Origin: Ascoidea rubescens DSM 1968
Lineage: Eukaryota; Ascomycota; Saccharomycetes; Ascoideales; Ascoideaceae
Assembly (NCBI RefSeq): GCF_001661345.1
Contig: NW_017962928.1
Location: 192,934-256,933 of the forward strand
Reading direction: 5' to 3'
DNA length: 64,000 bases
Part shown: piece by piece, positions 20,185 through 30,944 of the stretch
Layout: each line of letters opens with the position of its first letter
How positions within the stretch are numbered: the stretch's first letter is position 1
The notes under the pieces: generated by a model
Databases searched by the model: none
Seen by the model: the letters and a program-made list of their open reading frames with translations, nothing else
What the model was told of the DNA's origin: nothing
Program-made: the position numbers and the translations under genes

Positions 20185-20857
20185 ATGACACAGGAAGTGC
20201 AGGAAAGGCAGGACTCAAAGCCAGTATATGGCTCTTCTGGGAGAAAAATCATATATGATGAGAATGGCAAACCGTAAGTCGACTAACAATCGAAATATCA
20301 ATGATAAATCAACAGCAAAAACACAAAGACAACTAACATTTCAAAAACTACAAAAACTGTTGCGTATATCATTATCCAGATGTCGTACTTGCAACACTCT
20401 ATTGGACTTTCAAATGGCAACTCATGGAACTAAAGTGAATATTCCAACTCCAAAGCCCTCTCTGGCTATACCTAATGATTCACCAAAAGAGGCTAGTAAA
20501 AGTGCAGATTCACCATACCCATATCAGAAGGAATATCCCCCAGATGTGACAAAATTGGGAAATCATTCATGGACTTTGTTGCATACCATTGCTGCAGCAT
20601 ATCCTGAAAAACCTTCAATTGAACAACAAAATGAGATGAAAACTTTTTTGAATATATTTGCTAAAATCTATCCATGTTGGTATTGTGGTAAAGATTTCCA
20701 GTCTTTTATTAAAAAGAATGAACCAAAAGTAATGACTCAAGATGATTTTGGTAAATGGTTATGTAATGCCCATAATAGTGTGAATATTAAATTAGGTAAA
20801 CCAAAATTTAAATGTGAATTGTGGAAAAAGAGATGGAAAGATGGATGGGATGAATAA
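20185..20857 (+). CDS. ERV1: Sulfhydryl oxidase Erv1, two exons
   Basis: An FAD-linked sulfhydryl oxidase of the mitochondrial intermembrane space that reoxidises Mia40. The gene is spliced: exon 1 is 20185-20273 and exon 2 is 20380-20857, with a 106-nt phase-2 intron (GTAAGT donor at 20274, AACTAAC branch site at 20331-20337, CAG acceptor ending at 20379). The junction rebuilds GKP|CRTC, giving a 188-residue protein that matches yeast Erv1 (189 aa). Exon 1 encodes SSGRKIIYDENGKP, which is highly conserved. The shuttle pair is C31-R-T-C34, the active site is YPCWYC, and the structural pair is CNAHNSVN...FKC. The protein ends WKKRWKDGWDE as in yeast. The S. cerevisiae gene also has a 5' intron. 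Confidence 0.95.
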
Positions 20858-21198
20858 TGAATTAATTATACTCAACTAAATTGATACCATTTCGATTCAT
20901 TTTTTATATATTATAGATGTTTTTAGTGTAAATATTAGATCAGCCATTTTCTGAAACCTTTAAAATAAATGATGAGTGTATATATGCATTTATTAATTAC
21001 TAATACAAAAATTTTAATATAAATTAAAATAAGAAAGAAATAGAATAGAAAGACTCTAAACATAGCTATTAAAATAGATAATAAAAAGCTAAAATGACAA
21101 TTGTTGAAATTTGTTATTAAAAATCAAAGATGAAAACTAGGACTTTATGGTGCATAACCAATAAGCTACTACCACAATCGTAATTATAATCGGGATTA
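20858..21198. other. Convergent spacer ERV1-RFT1
   Basis: AT-rich 340-bp region between two 3' ends. Nothing beyond likely 3'-end signals was seen. Confidence 0.45.
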
Positions 21199-24174
21199 TT
21201 AGAGAATCAAATTGCTATTTTTTCTTTTCTTTTGATAGCTTTTCCTTATTGTACTTCTCTTATTACTATCATCATTTTTTTTATTATTATCAATTTTAGC
21301 TTTATTCCATTTGGTTTTAAATTTATTTTTAACATTGGTAAAAATCTTGATAAATTTATTCTCAAAGAAAACCTTATTAAACTTCTTATTGTCAACACAC
21401 AAAAATAGTATGTCTTTTTCATTTAAAAGAATTATTAAAAGGTAAATTAGTCCCAAAAAACCACTTTTAAATAAATTTCTAAAATTTTCTGTAAACGATA
21501 AAATTTTATATTGAATTAAAAAAATCATAAAAGTAAACAAGCTGAACTTTTTAAAATTATTAATTATCTTGTATGATTTAACAACTAAAGAATCAGGATC
21601 ATAAATTACATCATTATTACTATAACTATTATTTATCTTGTTTTTAGTTTCTATTTTGAAAGAATTGCGCATATTTAAGTTGAGTTTAGAAGTATGGTTA
21701 TCAGTCCTAATAAATCTATTTTTTTTTCTAGGAGAATGTATTTTTCTTGTAAATTCTAGATTTGATGGAGTTGAAGGAACAGAAGTTGAAGATGATTTGA
21801 AATTTTCTAAACTATTTTCATTTAAGTGATTTTTTTCATCAGTATAATAATTTTCAATTGATTCCTCGGTGATCGAACCAATTAAATGCATTGAATTCGA
21901 ATTTTGGTGGACATGGCTATTACTATGGCTATAGTTGAAGTTATTATGGTTTGATTGTTTCTCTCTTAATGATTTATTAGTATTGTTATCATGACTAATA
22001 CTAGTAATACTATTTGCTGAAAATCTTTTGAAAACAATGTTTAATTTTGATAAGTTTAAATTATAATATTTGAGATGATTTTGAAAAAAATTTAAAATAA
22101 AAATTGAACAAAAAAGGATTCTTAGAGACATATTAAAAATGTTGGCTAAAATTAAACCAACTAATTTAAAATCTAATATAACGACTAAAAAATAAGCAAA
22201 AACAAGATAAAGGATGGAAGAAAGTAAAAGAAAATATGAATAGTAATTAATTTTTTTAGAGTTTGCAGTCGATTGAAAAAAAGCTTCAAATATTCCATTA
22301 ATTGATAAAAATGGCAAATATAAGCAATAAATAGGCATTGCCTTTGAAATTGAAGAATTTAGCCAGGAGTTTGAATCGTCTTTATTGGAATTATTACCTG
22401 ATAAAATTAGTTTTAATAAGAAAAACGAATTAAAATACCCAAAGATTATTATTATGAAAGATAAATAATAATAGAATTTCAACAAAATTATTAGTAGTCT
22501 CCAAGACTCTTTTAAATTATCTAAAGGAACAATTGGTTCATCATTTTTATTAAGATTCTTATTAATCAGATTCAAGTTTGGGTCTAAATCGGAATCAATG
22601 GGCATGGGCATTTCGGTATCAGTATCAGTATCAGTCTCAATGTCAGTCTCAGTACCAGAATCAATATCTAAATCCAAACTTTTTTTATTTATACCATTAA
22701 TAATATCATGGGTTTTATTGGTGTTGACGGTTTTGATAATATCATTATTTGAAGTATTTATATTAGATTTTAACAATTTAGTTAAATAGATTCTTAAACT
22801 TTCTTCTATCGGTAAATAAATAAATCTTGTCAATAAAGAACCATAATTTAAGATTAAAGAATAGATACCTTGATCATTCAAGGAACAAAAAGAGTTTATA
22901 ATAAAAGTATCACCTTCAGTCAAAAAGTGTTTGAAACAAAATTGAGAAAAAACCGATTTCCAATGATTGAAAACCACCGGATCAAGGTAATAAAAGGATT
23001 CTGAATATAGCTTGTTATTTAAGCTATTGTTCAAATTCAAGTTTGGATTTGAATTTTTTTTATTTAATTTTTGTTTTTTGGTTGTATTTTTTGAAGAGTA
23101 AGAGCTAATTGAATACATTGAAGGATAACTATCAATTAATTTTGAGTTTAGTTTATAAATTCTTGTTAAAAAAAGCGAGGGGAATTTGATGCTTCTGTTA
23201 TAATTAGGAGAGTTGTTATTAACATTGATATTTTTAAGATTATAAGTATATTGAATGTAATTATAATTTTTAGTAAAGGATAATTTGTAGTTGAAAAAAT
23301 AGAGAGAGTAAATTGACAAAGAATAGACAAACTTGCCTAAAACAAAACTTAAGACCACATATTTCTGAAATTCACCATTATTGCTATTATTGTTTTTGTC
23401 ATTGAGAAGATCATTGGGTAAATAATAAAATTTGAAATAATAAATCAATATGTAATTAACTAAACAATTTAGAGTTAGAGAAGTGCTTTCAAATTTTGAT
23501 TTGATTTTGAAATTCAATTTAAATTGATTTAAATTATAAAATGGTTCCGATAATAACTCTAGTATTGAGGAAGTGAAAATTAGTATAATCAATAAAATAA
23601 AAAAAGTCAAATCGAAATTTAAATACAAGTAAAGCTTATTACTTTGCCATATTAAGATTATTAGAGTTAAAAACAAACCAATGAATAATGGGATGTAGGA
23701 TAAGTTTATTATACTTTGATAAGTTGCAAATTCAGTTCCAAAATATATTTTTTTATTGTTTTTGTTATTTCTGTTATTATATGAAGATTTGACATTGGTG
23801 ATATCATGAGTTGTGGTGGTAGTACTGTTATTGGTATTGGTATTGGTATTGTTGATGGTATTGCTGCTGGTATTATTGTTAATTCTTTGGATTGAAATTC
23901 TAATAGCCTCTCTGCTAAAAAACAAAATTGATTTTATTAGGAATTCCAAGTAAACATTAAAACCCAAAGAGGTTGGAGTTATTAGTTTTAATATAAATTG
24001 ATTGAAAGTAAAGTTGATGACTTTGAAAAAAACATTGCTAAAAATGGTGTATTTTATCAAATTAGAAAGAGCATTAGTTGGTAGAGGGGTTAGACAAGAG
24101 TCTTTGTTATTATGGTAGTTTATATTAACATTTGAATTAACATTTGAATTAGATTTGTTGATATTAGAGATCAT
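21199..24174 (-). CDS. RFT1: Rft1, ER dolichol-oligosaccharide membrane protein
   Basis: A 991-residue polytopic ER membrane protein of the Rft1 (MOP/MATE-like) family, required for N-glycosylation around translocation of the Man5GlcNAc2 lipid. The N-terminal family block (FNQFILKLITPTSLGF, then FFSREAIRISIQR) is clear. The central signature TEGDTFIINSFCSLNDQGIY followed by NYGSLLTRFIYLPIEESLR is unmistakable. About a dozen membrane spans are visible. The protein is nearly twice the usual length (yeast 574 aa). The excess is in low-complexity insertions: an Asn/Thr loop near residue 110, a Ser/Asn loop near 370, an Asp/Thr run near 520, and a long Asn/Ser insertion around 740-880 before the last spans. 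HAP3 is the divergent neighbour. Confidence 0.93.
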   Translation of the reverse strand: MISNINKSNSNVNSNVNINYHNNKDSCLTPLPTNALSNLIKYTIFSNVFFKVINFTFNQFILKLITPTSLGFNVYLEFLIKSILFFSREAIRISIQRINNNTSSNTINNTNTNTNNSTTTTTHDITNVKSSYNNRNNKNNKKIYFGTEFATYQSIINLSYIPLFIGLFLTLIILIWQSNKLYLYLNFDLTFFILLIILIFTSSILELLSEPFYNLNQFKLNFKIKSKFESTSLTLNCLVNYILIYYFKFYYLPNDLLNDKNNNSNNGEFQKYVVLSFVLGKFVYSLSIYSLYFFNYKLSFTKNYNYIQYTYNLKNINVNNNSPNYNRSIKFPSLFLTRIYKLNSKLIDSYPSMYSISSYSSKNTTKKQKLNKKNSNPNLNLNNSLNNKLYSESFYYLDPVVFNHWKSVFSQFCFKHFLTEGDTFIINSFCSLNDQGIYSLILNYGSLLTRFIYLPIEESLRIYLTKLLKSNINTSNNDIIKTVNTNKTHDIINGINKKSLDLDIDSGTETDIETDTDTDTEMPMPIDSDLDPNLNLINKNLNKNDEPIVPLDNLKESWRLLIILLKFYYYLSFIIIIFGYFNSFFLLKLILSGNNSNKDDSNSWLNSSISKAMPIYCLYLPFLSINGIFEAFFQSTANSKKINYYSYFLLLSSILYLVFAYFLVVILDFKLVGLILANIFNMSLRILFCSIFILNFFQNHLKYYNLNLSKLNIVFKRFSANSITSISHDNNTNKSLREKQSNHNNFNYSHSNSHVHQNSNSMHLIGSITEESIENYYTDEKNHLNENSLENFKSSSTSVPSTPSNLEFTRKIHSPRKKNRFIRTDNHTSKLNLNMRNSFKIETKNKINNSYSNNDVIYDPDSLVVKSYKIINNFKKFSLFTFMIFLIQYKILSFTENFRNLFKSGFLGLIYLLIILLNEKDILFLCVDNKKFNKVFFENKFIKIFTNVKNKFKTKWNKAKIDNNKKNDDSNKRSTIRKSYQKKRKNSNLIL

Positions 24175-24702
24175 TATGGGTTGTTTTATGAATTGATTGC
24201 TGGATGATAGACAGAAGAAAATGCTAGCAGATAGGCAGCATAATTAGGAATAAAAAAAGCAGCTGATTGTGAATCAAAATCACTATTAAGACTCCCAGGC
24301 AAATAGATAAAGTAAAGCACCCAGAAACAGTGTGTTGAATGTTTATAACCTCTATGATTTTGACAATTTTATACAATTTGTTGAAAGTGCAATGATATAA
24401 TCAGCCAGATCGACCTGGTTTGGATTTTTAGGTTCAAACACGTAGAAAACCAGCAGTCTGGAAAAGCAACTGGTTACAAACCGCAGCGCTGGTAGTTGTA
24501 CGGCAATACCATTCAGCTACATGTAAAATACTGTATATATATTTGCACAGTGCATATGAAAGCGTAGAAGTGTAAATATATACAGTAACGTGCGTAGTAC
24601 CATGTGGGTGATTACTGCTTTGCTATTACGAAATTTGAAGCATCATAATGTAACATCACCTGACCAAATATGACTTTTCTTTTTTTGTTTATCACCAAGA
24701 GG
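24175..24702. promoter_or_regulatory. Divergent RFT1-HAP3 promoter
   Basis: About 530 bp between two start codons. TATATA-type sequences lie near 24534-24540 and 24576-24583, about 120-170 bp before HAP3. Two in-frame ATGs (24670 and 24703) are available to HAP3. No other site was recognised. Confidence 0.45.
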
Positions 24703-26340
24703 ATGGCAGCTGAAGAGATTAACGAGGAGGTGGAGTTAGAGAAAGCAGCAGAGATGGATTCCAAACCTTCTTCTTCAGGTTCGGCCGGCGCAGGCCATGA
24801 AACAGAGCTTAGAGAACAGGACAGATGGCTTCCCATTGCCAATGTTGCCAGATTAATGAAGGGCACTTTACCTCGAACCGCTAAGGTCTCGAAAGACGCC
24901 AAAGAGTGTATGCAAGAATGTGTTTCTGAGTTTATCAGCTTTATCACTAGTGAAGCCAGTGATAAGTGTTTGGCTGAGAAGAGAAAGACTATCAATGGGG
25001 AAGATATTTTGTTTGCCATGACCAACCTTGGTTTTGAAAACTATGCTGAAGTTTTGAAGATTTATTTGGCAAAATACCGAGAACAACAAGCGATAAAACA
25101 GGAGAGAGGTGAGACTAGAAAGAGAAACAAGAGCTCTAATAACAAGGGTTTGAATAACAGCATGATGAATAATAGTGGTGGTAAAGTTGCTACAGGATCT
25201 TCTCCGAACATTACAAGACTTATTAATTCAAATAACGACAATGACAACGATAATGATAATGATAATGATAATGATAATGACAATGACAATGACAATGACA
25301 ATGACAATGATAACGATAATGATAACGATAACGAAAATGATAATACTTCTTTGAACGGTGCGGTTCCTGGAAGTAATCACGACAATCAGATGAACAATAT
25401 TGAAACGGGCGATAGTATTGATCTTAATAGCGATAAACAGCTTGATATTCAACCAAGACCAGATATAATAGGCGACAACATTATTGGTATAAATGAAGAT
25501 GATGATAATATCAACGATAATACTCTTCATAACATCCATACTATGAATACTATGAACAGTATTAATGATAGTGATAATGAAAATAGTATTTCAATGAAGA
25601 ATAACAATCACGAGAGTATGAGTTCACATACCACTAATAACAATAATCGTAATAATATTACACACAATAGTAACCTCAATGATCCAAATAACAATCTTAA
25701 TAATCTTAATAATCTCAATAATGCTAATAATGCTAATAATGCTAATAACAGCGTTAATCATAATTCTAGCACTTCTAATATTCCTACTACTGCTATTGCT
25801 GCTGCTACTAATAATAATACTAACAATAACAGTAATAACAATCGTAATACTAATAGTAGTGCCGGTAGCAATGCTCAAGATTTCAATGCGTTTAATTCCA
25901 ATGGCAATGAATTCATTAATGTCAATGACTTCAATAACAATTTCGACGTAAACAATTTGTCAAATTTGAATATGCTAACTGAAAACTATGATATCAATAA
26001 CCTTGCTAATATCAATAGCATGGGAAATATCAATAGCATGGGCAATATGAATAACATGAACAATATAAGCAACATGAGCAATATTAGTAACATGAGCAAT
26101 ATTAGTAACATGGGCAGCATGGGAAACATAAACAATATGGCCAACATGAGCAACATGGGCGGTATCAACAATATAGGCAATCTCGGCAGCATGAGCAACA
26201 TGGGCAGCATGAACAACATGAACAATCTCAACAATATGGGCAACCTTGGCAACCTCAACAACATGGACGAGATGGACGAGATGGGCGAGATCAATCCGAT
26301 GCCCGACAACCCCAACGACCACAACATCTACTATCACTGA
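24703..26340 (+). CDS. HAP3: CCAAT-binding factor subunit Hap3 (NF-YB)
   Basis: The histone-fold B subunit of the HAP/NF-Y complex that binds CCAAT boxes and activates respiratory genes. The histone fold spans about residues 40-130: [18 protein letters not shown], then [18 protein letters not shown], then [12 protein letters not shown] and [15 protein letters not shown]. The tail is exceptional: about 410 residues of Asn-rich low complexity, with a long Asp-Asn alternating run near 180-205 and an Asn-Met-Gly/Ser repeat near 440-520. Yeast Hap3 is only 144 aa. The frame is also open to an ATG at 24670, but that would add a hydrophobic stub ([10 protein letters not shown]), so I prefer 24703, giving 545 residues. 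The fold itself is intact, so DNA-binding function is expected. Confidence 0.92.
   Translation: MAAEEINEEVELEKAAEMDSKPSSSGSAGAGHETELREQDRWLPIANVARLMKGTLPRTAKVSKDAKECMQECVSEFISFITSEASDKCLAEKRKTINGEDILFAMTNLGFENYAEVLKIYLAKYREQQAIKQERGETRKRNKSSNNKGLNNSMMNNSGGKVATGSSPNITRLINSNNDNDNDNDNDNDNDNDNDNDNDNDNDNDNDNDNENDNTSLNGAVPGSNHDNQMNNIETGDSIDLNSDKQLDIQPRPDIIGDNIIGINEDDDNINDNTLHNIHTMNTMNSINDSDNENSISMKNNNHESMSSHTTNNNNRNNITHNSNLNDPNNNLNNLNNLNNANNANNANNSVNHNSSTSNIPTTAIAAATNNNTNNNSNNNRNTNSSAGSNAQDFNAFNSNGNEFINVNDFNNNFDVNNLSNLNMLTENYDINNLANINSMGNINSMGNMNNMNNISNMSNISNMSNISNMGSMGNINNMANMSNMGGINNIGNLGSMSNMGSMNNMNNLNNMGNLGNLNNMDEMDEMGEINPMPDNPNDHNIYYH
25230..25341 (+). repeat. GATAAT/GACAAT repeat in HAP3
   Basis: About 110 bp of alternating GAY-AAY codons encode the Asp-Asn run of HAP3. 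The codon mix of GAT/GAC and AAT/AAC suggests an old tract held by selection or many small events, not a fresh pure microsatellite. Confidence 0.85.
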
Positions 26341-26739
26341 CGCCACGCGTCGCTATATACGTTTCTATTCTTCTTCCGGCTATAATTTACATCTCAGACC
26401 TTTAGTGTATACTTTTACCCTGTACCTTTCCGGTGGTGGTACCTCTGCCGTGGTGCCTCTGCGGACCAGCGCTGAGGGTGTCGCTACGCGCGAAAATGTA
26501 GCGGGCGCGGCCGGCGCCGAAGGTGTGTCGGCAATGTGCGCCCGCCAATCGCGGCCTGTTGGCAGTCGCCACTTTCTTCTCGTTCGACACCATTTCGCTC
26601 TGCTTCTTCTGCTTCCTTTGCCTCTTCTGCTTCCTCTGCTTCTTCCACCTCTCCTCCAACAGCTCAGCTCCCGGTGTAGTGTCGATTGTACTGCTTCTGC
26701 TTCCACAGCCCTGCTGCCCGTCTTGCTTCTTCTTTCACC
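26341..26739. promoter_or_regulatory. PIM1 promoter, GC-rich spacer
   Basis: 400 bp between HAP3 and PIM1 (same strand). The stretch 26430-26560 is clearly GC-rich with several CGCG tracts, and the part nearer PIM1 is a pyrimidine-rich CTTCTG/CCTCTTC tract. Long open frames on both strands here are by-products of this composition. No perfect heat shock element was found. Confidence 0.45.
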
Positions 26740-29700
26740 ATGTTTACTACCAAGAACTGCTCCCATAAGAATTCCTTGATTTTGAATAAACTACTTTCTT
26801 CCAGGTTTACTTCAAGATTCAGTAGCACTTTGAATCTTGCTTTATCGAAAGATTCAAATTGTATAAATCTCAACAACCCAAACTACAATTACAACCAAAG
26901 CAATAAACTCTTGCTCCAATCCTATTATACTACCAAGAACAGCCAAAATGTCGTCAACTCTAACCATAGTAGCTTGATTAATCGCTTTAAATCAAATCAG
27001 CTATCCAATCTTAAACTTGATAACCGAAACAATGACAATATTCCAAATGACAACGACAACGACAACGATATCGATCATGACAATGATATCGTAAAAGATA
27101 GCCATAATAATATCAAAAATCACATTGAAATTGAAAATAACCCAGAAATCGATAATTTAGACATTGAAAAAAATATAGAAAATCACATTAAAGACCAAAT
27201 CAATGACCAAATTCAAAAATCAATCAATCCAACTAACAATATTAAAAAGGGCCCAGGTAGACCTAAAAAAAACATAGAAAATAATTCAAATATATCCACC
27301 ACTTTAACCTCAAATTCCAGTTCCACTGCTTCCACCCCAGATTCTTCCTCCTCCTCGCCCTCATCTCCATCTTCTTCCTCCTCCAACGATAATAACTCAA
27401 ACTCTTCATTTGACATTTACCCTCAAATGTTAGCTGTACCTATCGATGGAAGACCTTTATTACCTGGAAGTTACACAACAATAATAATCACTGATCCAAA
27501 AGTTATAGATGCTGTTCAAGAAATCCAACAAAGGAAGAAACCTTATATAACCTTATTTTCTTTTAGAAAGAATTCCTATGATAACAACAGCTCCACTTTT
27601 GTCAACAACAATAATACTTCTCAAAGAATGAACAACTCTCTGGCCTCTAATAACAATAACATTTTTAACGCTTTAGCAAATAATTTAACAAACAATAGCG
27701 GCAATAATAATAATAACTCAAACATCGATTTAAGTAAGGATACTATCAACAGTAGTGATGAAATTTATCACATTGGTACTGTCGCTAAAATTACTCAAAT
27801 CATTTATTCTAATCACTCTCAATGTCAACTAATCCTATACATAAATGCAAGGGTTAGACTCAACAACTTGTTTCCTATTAAAACCTTAAATCAAATTGAA
27901 TTACAAAAATTCGATACCTTAAAATTAATCGAAAACCAAGTTATAAAAGATTTGAAAAAAGAAGGCAAATCTTTAAAAAAGTTAGACCAATCTTCAAATA
28001 TTGTTGATAAATCCTCTATCCACTTGACTGGTATCGAGGACCATAATAATAACTTTATTGATGAAAAGAAAAAAAGAATCTTGAAAAAATTAGATGAACT
28101 AGAAATCGAAAATCCTTCAAGATTCTTATCAAATTATCCAGTCTCTCTAGTATCTGTTTCTCCTTTAAAGGATTTTGAATTCAATTCAAATTCCCCATTA
28201 ATTAGAGCTTATATTAACCAAATCGTTAAAGCCATTGAAGAAATTTCAATTTTTTCTCCCAACAGGCATACAAATTTGTTTGTAAATTCTTCTGAATTAA
28301 GAAACGAGCCTGGAAGATTTGCTGATACTATTGGAAACTTAGTTTCTGGCGATAAGACCGAAATCCAAGATATCTTGGAAACTTTAGATATCTATGAAAG
28401 ATTGAAAAAAGTCTTGATTTTATTAACTTATGAAATAACTGTTGCAAACAATGAATTGGAAATAAACAGGAAAATGAGGGCAATAATGGAAAGCAATTTC
28501 AATAAAAAACCTATAAGCATGAAACGTTCAAGTTCAAATGATCCCGAGGTTCCAGCTGATGAAAAAACAAATCTAATTGAAAAATTCAGGAAAAGATTGG
28601 AAAAATTAACAGTCCCAGAAGCAGTTCAAAAAGTCATTGATGAAGAGCAGCAAAAATTAAAACTAACTGACTCCTCATCCTCCGAATTTGGACTTATTAG
28701 AAATTATTTGGAATGGTTAACCCAAATTCCATGGGGTGTTACAACACCCGACGAATTTAATATTAAATCTGCAATCACTTCTTTGGATAAAGATCATTAT
28801 GGTTTGAAAAGTGTCAAAGATAGAATTTTAGAATTTATTGCTGTTGGTAAACTTTTAGGTTCTGTTGATGGGAAAATTATTTGTTTGGTTGGCCCTCCAG
28901 GTGTTGGTAAAACATCCGTTGGTAAATCCATTGCAAAAGCATTGAACAGAAAATTTGCAAGATTTTCTGTTGGTGGTTTATATGATGTTGCTGAAATTAA
29001 AGGTCACAGAAGAACTTATGTTGGTGCTTTGCCAGGTAAAATTGTTCAGTCGTTAAAACAAACACAGTCTCAAAATCCTTTGATTTTAATTGATGAGATT
29101 GATAAATTGGGCTATTCAAATAGTCATGGTGATCCATCTGCTGCATTATTAGAAGTATTAGATCCTCAACAAAACAATGCATTTTTAGACACTTATCTTG
29201 ATTTGCCTGTTGATTTATCCAAAATTTTATTTGTTTGCACTGCTAATACTTTAAGCACTATTCCTCCAGCATTATTGGATAGAATGGAAGTTATCCAATT
29301 ATCTGGATATATAGCCGAGGAAAAAATACAAATCGCCAAGGATTATTTAGATCCAATTGCCAAAAAGGAAGCAGGTTTAGAAAATGCTAATGTTAAGTTG
29401 ACAGAAGATGCTATAAGGACTATTGTGAACCATTATTGTAGAGAAAATGGTGTTAGAAATTTGAAAAAGCAAATTGAGAAAATTTATAGAAAATCCGCTT
29501 TGAATATTGTTAAAGAAATTGAGCCTGAAATTGAACCGGAAACTGAACTAGTTGAGGAAACTGTTGAAAAATCTGAAGTTAAAGCAGTAGATGAAGAAGT
29601 GAATGAAGGAGGTATTGAAAAAATTGATTTTGATAGGGAAACCATTGAAAATAACAAAAATGAGCATAATACCGAAACAAATTCTCTTAAGGATAAAATA

Positions 29701-30609
29701 CTTGGAGAAAGTTCAAGTTTAAGCTTTTCTGGAGGAGATGGAACATCTGCTGCATATCAAGCACAATCTCAAGATGCTGTTAAAATTGAAAGTTCTGTTA
29801 AATCCGAAAATAAAGCAAATGAGAAAGAGGAAACTACTTCGAGACTTTTAGTTCCAGATAGTGTCAAAGTTGAAATTAATAATGATAATCTTAAAGATTA
29901 CGTTGGACCAATTAAGTATTTAAAAGATAGAATATATGATGTTACACCTCCAGGGGTTGTTATGGGATTAGCATGGACAGAAGTTACTGGATGTGCATTA
30001 TATGTTGAATCTATTTTAGAGCTGAAACTTGATAAAAACTCACGACCATGTTTAGAAAAAACAGGATATTTAGGAGATGTTATGAAGGAATCCTCACAGA
30101 TTGCATATTCATTTTCTAGAATGTTTTTAAATTCAAAATTTCCTGAAAACCGATTTTTTGAAAGAGCAGCAATTCATTTACATTGTCCACAAGGTGGTAT
30201 ATCTAAAGATGGGCCATCTGCAGGAATTACAATGGTTTCAAGTTTGTTGTCATTAGCATTAAATCAATCATTGGCACCAACAGTTGCTATGACTGGTGAA
30301 ATCACATTAACGGGTAAGGTTTTACCTATTGGTGGTCTTAAAGAAAAAGTTATAGCGGCTAAAAACTCTGGTGCTATAACTATTGTTTTCCCTAAGGATA
30401 ATTTAGGAGATTGGGCAGAGATTCCAGAAATTGTTAGAAATGGATTAGAACCATGTCCCGTTGATTGGTATAGTGATGTATTTGATAAGATTTTCCCAGC
30501 TGATACGATTACAAGTGGAAATGATGTTTGGAAGAAAGAGTTTGAATTGATAGATCAAGAAGAAAAAGCTGACAAGTTATCAAGTATTAATGCCAGTGCA
30601 TCTAATTGA
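26740..30609 (+). CDS. PIM1: Mitochondrial Lon protease
   Basis: A 1289-residue ATP-dependent Lon protease of the mitochondrial matrix that degrades oxidised and unassembled proteins. The frame opens further upstream with TTG; the first ATG, in context CACCATG at 26740, begins a typical presequence (MFTTKNCSHKNSLILNKLL). The order is: low-complexity Asn/Asp/Ser region, Lon substrate-binding domain from about residue 225, AAA+ domain with Walker A GPPGVGKT at 718-725 and Walker B LILIDEIDKLG, an acidic insertion of about 110 residues (roughly 925-1040), and the protease domain with Ser1160 (KDGPSAG) and Lys1203 (GGLKEK). It is longer than yeast Pim1 (1133 aa) through insertions. HAP3 and PIM1 are also neighbours in S. 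cerevisiae. Confidence 0.96.
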   Translation: MFTTKNCSHKNSLILNKLLSSRFTSRFSSTLNLALSKDSNCINLNNPNYNYNQSNKLLLQSYYTTKNSQNVVNSNHSSLINRFKSNQLSNLKLDNRNNDNIPNDNDNDNDIDHDNDIVKDSHNNIKNHIEIENNPEIDNLDIEKNIENHIKDQINDQIQKSINPTNNIKKGPGRPKKNIENNSNISTTLTSNSSSTASTPDSSSSSPSSPSSSSSNDNNSNSSFDIYPQMLAVPIDGRPLLPGSYTTIIITDPKVIDAVQEIQQRKKPYITLFSFRKNSYDNNSSTFVNNNNTSQRMNNSLASNNNNIFNALANNLTNNSGNNNNNSNIDLSKDTINSSDEIYHIGTVAKITQIIYSNHSQCQLILYINARVRLNNLFPIKTLNQIELQKFDTLKLIENQVIKDLKKEGKSLKKLDQSSNIVDKSSIHLTGIEDHNNNFIDEKKKRILKKLDELEIENPSRFLSNYPVSLVSVSPLKDFEFNSNSPLIRAYINQIVKAIEEISIFSPNRHTNLFVNSSELRNEPGRFADTIGNLVSGDKTEIQDILETLDIYERLKKVLILLTYEITVANNELEINRKMRAIMESNFNKKPISMKRSSSNDPEVPADEKTNLIEKFRKRLEKLTVPEAVQKVIDEEQQKLKLTDSSSSEFGLIRNYLEWLTQIPWGVTTPDEFNIKSAITSLDKDHYGLKSVKDRILEFIAVGKLLGSVDGKIICLVGPPGVGKTSVGKSIAKALNRKFARFSVGGLYDVAEIKGHRRTYVGALPGKIVQSLKQTQSQNPLILIDEIDKLGYSNSHGDPSAALLEVLDPQQNNAFLDTYLDLPVDLSKILFVCTANTLSTIPPALLDRMEVIQLSGYIAEEKIQIAKDYLDPIAKKEAGLENANVKLTEDAIRTIVNHYCRENGVRNLKKQIEKIYRKSALNIVKEIEPEIEPETELVEETVEKSEVKAVDEEVNEGGIEKIDFDRETIENNKNEHNTETNSLKDKILGESSSLSFSGGDGTSAAYQAQSQDAVKIESSVKSENKANEKEETTSRLLVPDSVKVEINNDNLKDYVGPIKYLKDRIYDVTPPGVVMGLAWTEVTGCALYVESILELKLDKNSRPCLEKTGYLGDVMKESSQIAYSFSRMFLNSKFPENRFFERAAIHLHCPQGGISKDGPSAGITMVSSLLSLALNQSLAPTVAMTGEITLTGKVLPIGGLKEKVIAAKNSGAITIVFPKDNLGDWAEIPEIVRNGLEPCPVDWYSDVFDKIFPADTITSGNDVWKKEFELIDQEEKADKLSSINASASN

Positions 30610-30944
30610 AAAACAGTATAATATTCTATGTTTTTGTTTTATAGTATTCAACATTTTAATGATTAGGGCAATTCGATGTAAATATTTTTAATTTTTTTAT
30701 TAAAGGAATAAATTTTTTTCTTAAGAAAAAAAACAAACACAATAAAATACACTAAAGTATACCAAAATACTAAAATATACTAAAATATGCTAAGTTGCAC
30801 TAAAACGTACTAGGTTACATTAAGTTTCATATAATAGAAATTAAATAAAAAATATATAGATATAGAAATATATATATTTTAATATATTTTTTAATGAGAA
30901 AGATTTCGTTACTTTAATCATGAAAAAGATGGGAATTGAAGAGA
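30610..30944. repeat. Convergent spacer with degenerate ACTAAAATA repeats
   Basis: The spacer between the PIM1 and expansin-like gene 3' ends. From about 30735 to 30830 it carries some eight degenerate copies of a roughly 10-bp unit resembling ACTAAAATAT. The remainder is AT-rich. Confidence 0.6.

Noticed and set aside
26246-26779. 177-codon plus-strand ORF spanning the HAP3 end and PIM1 start
   Set aside because: It overlaps two real genes in another frame and is open because the spacer is GC- and CT-rich.
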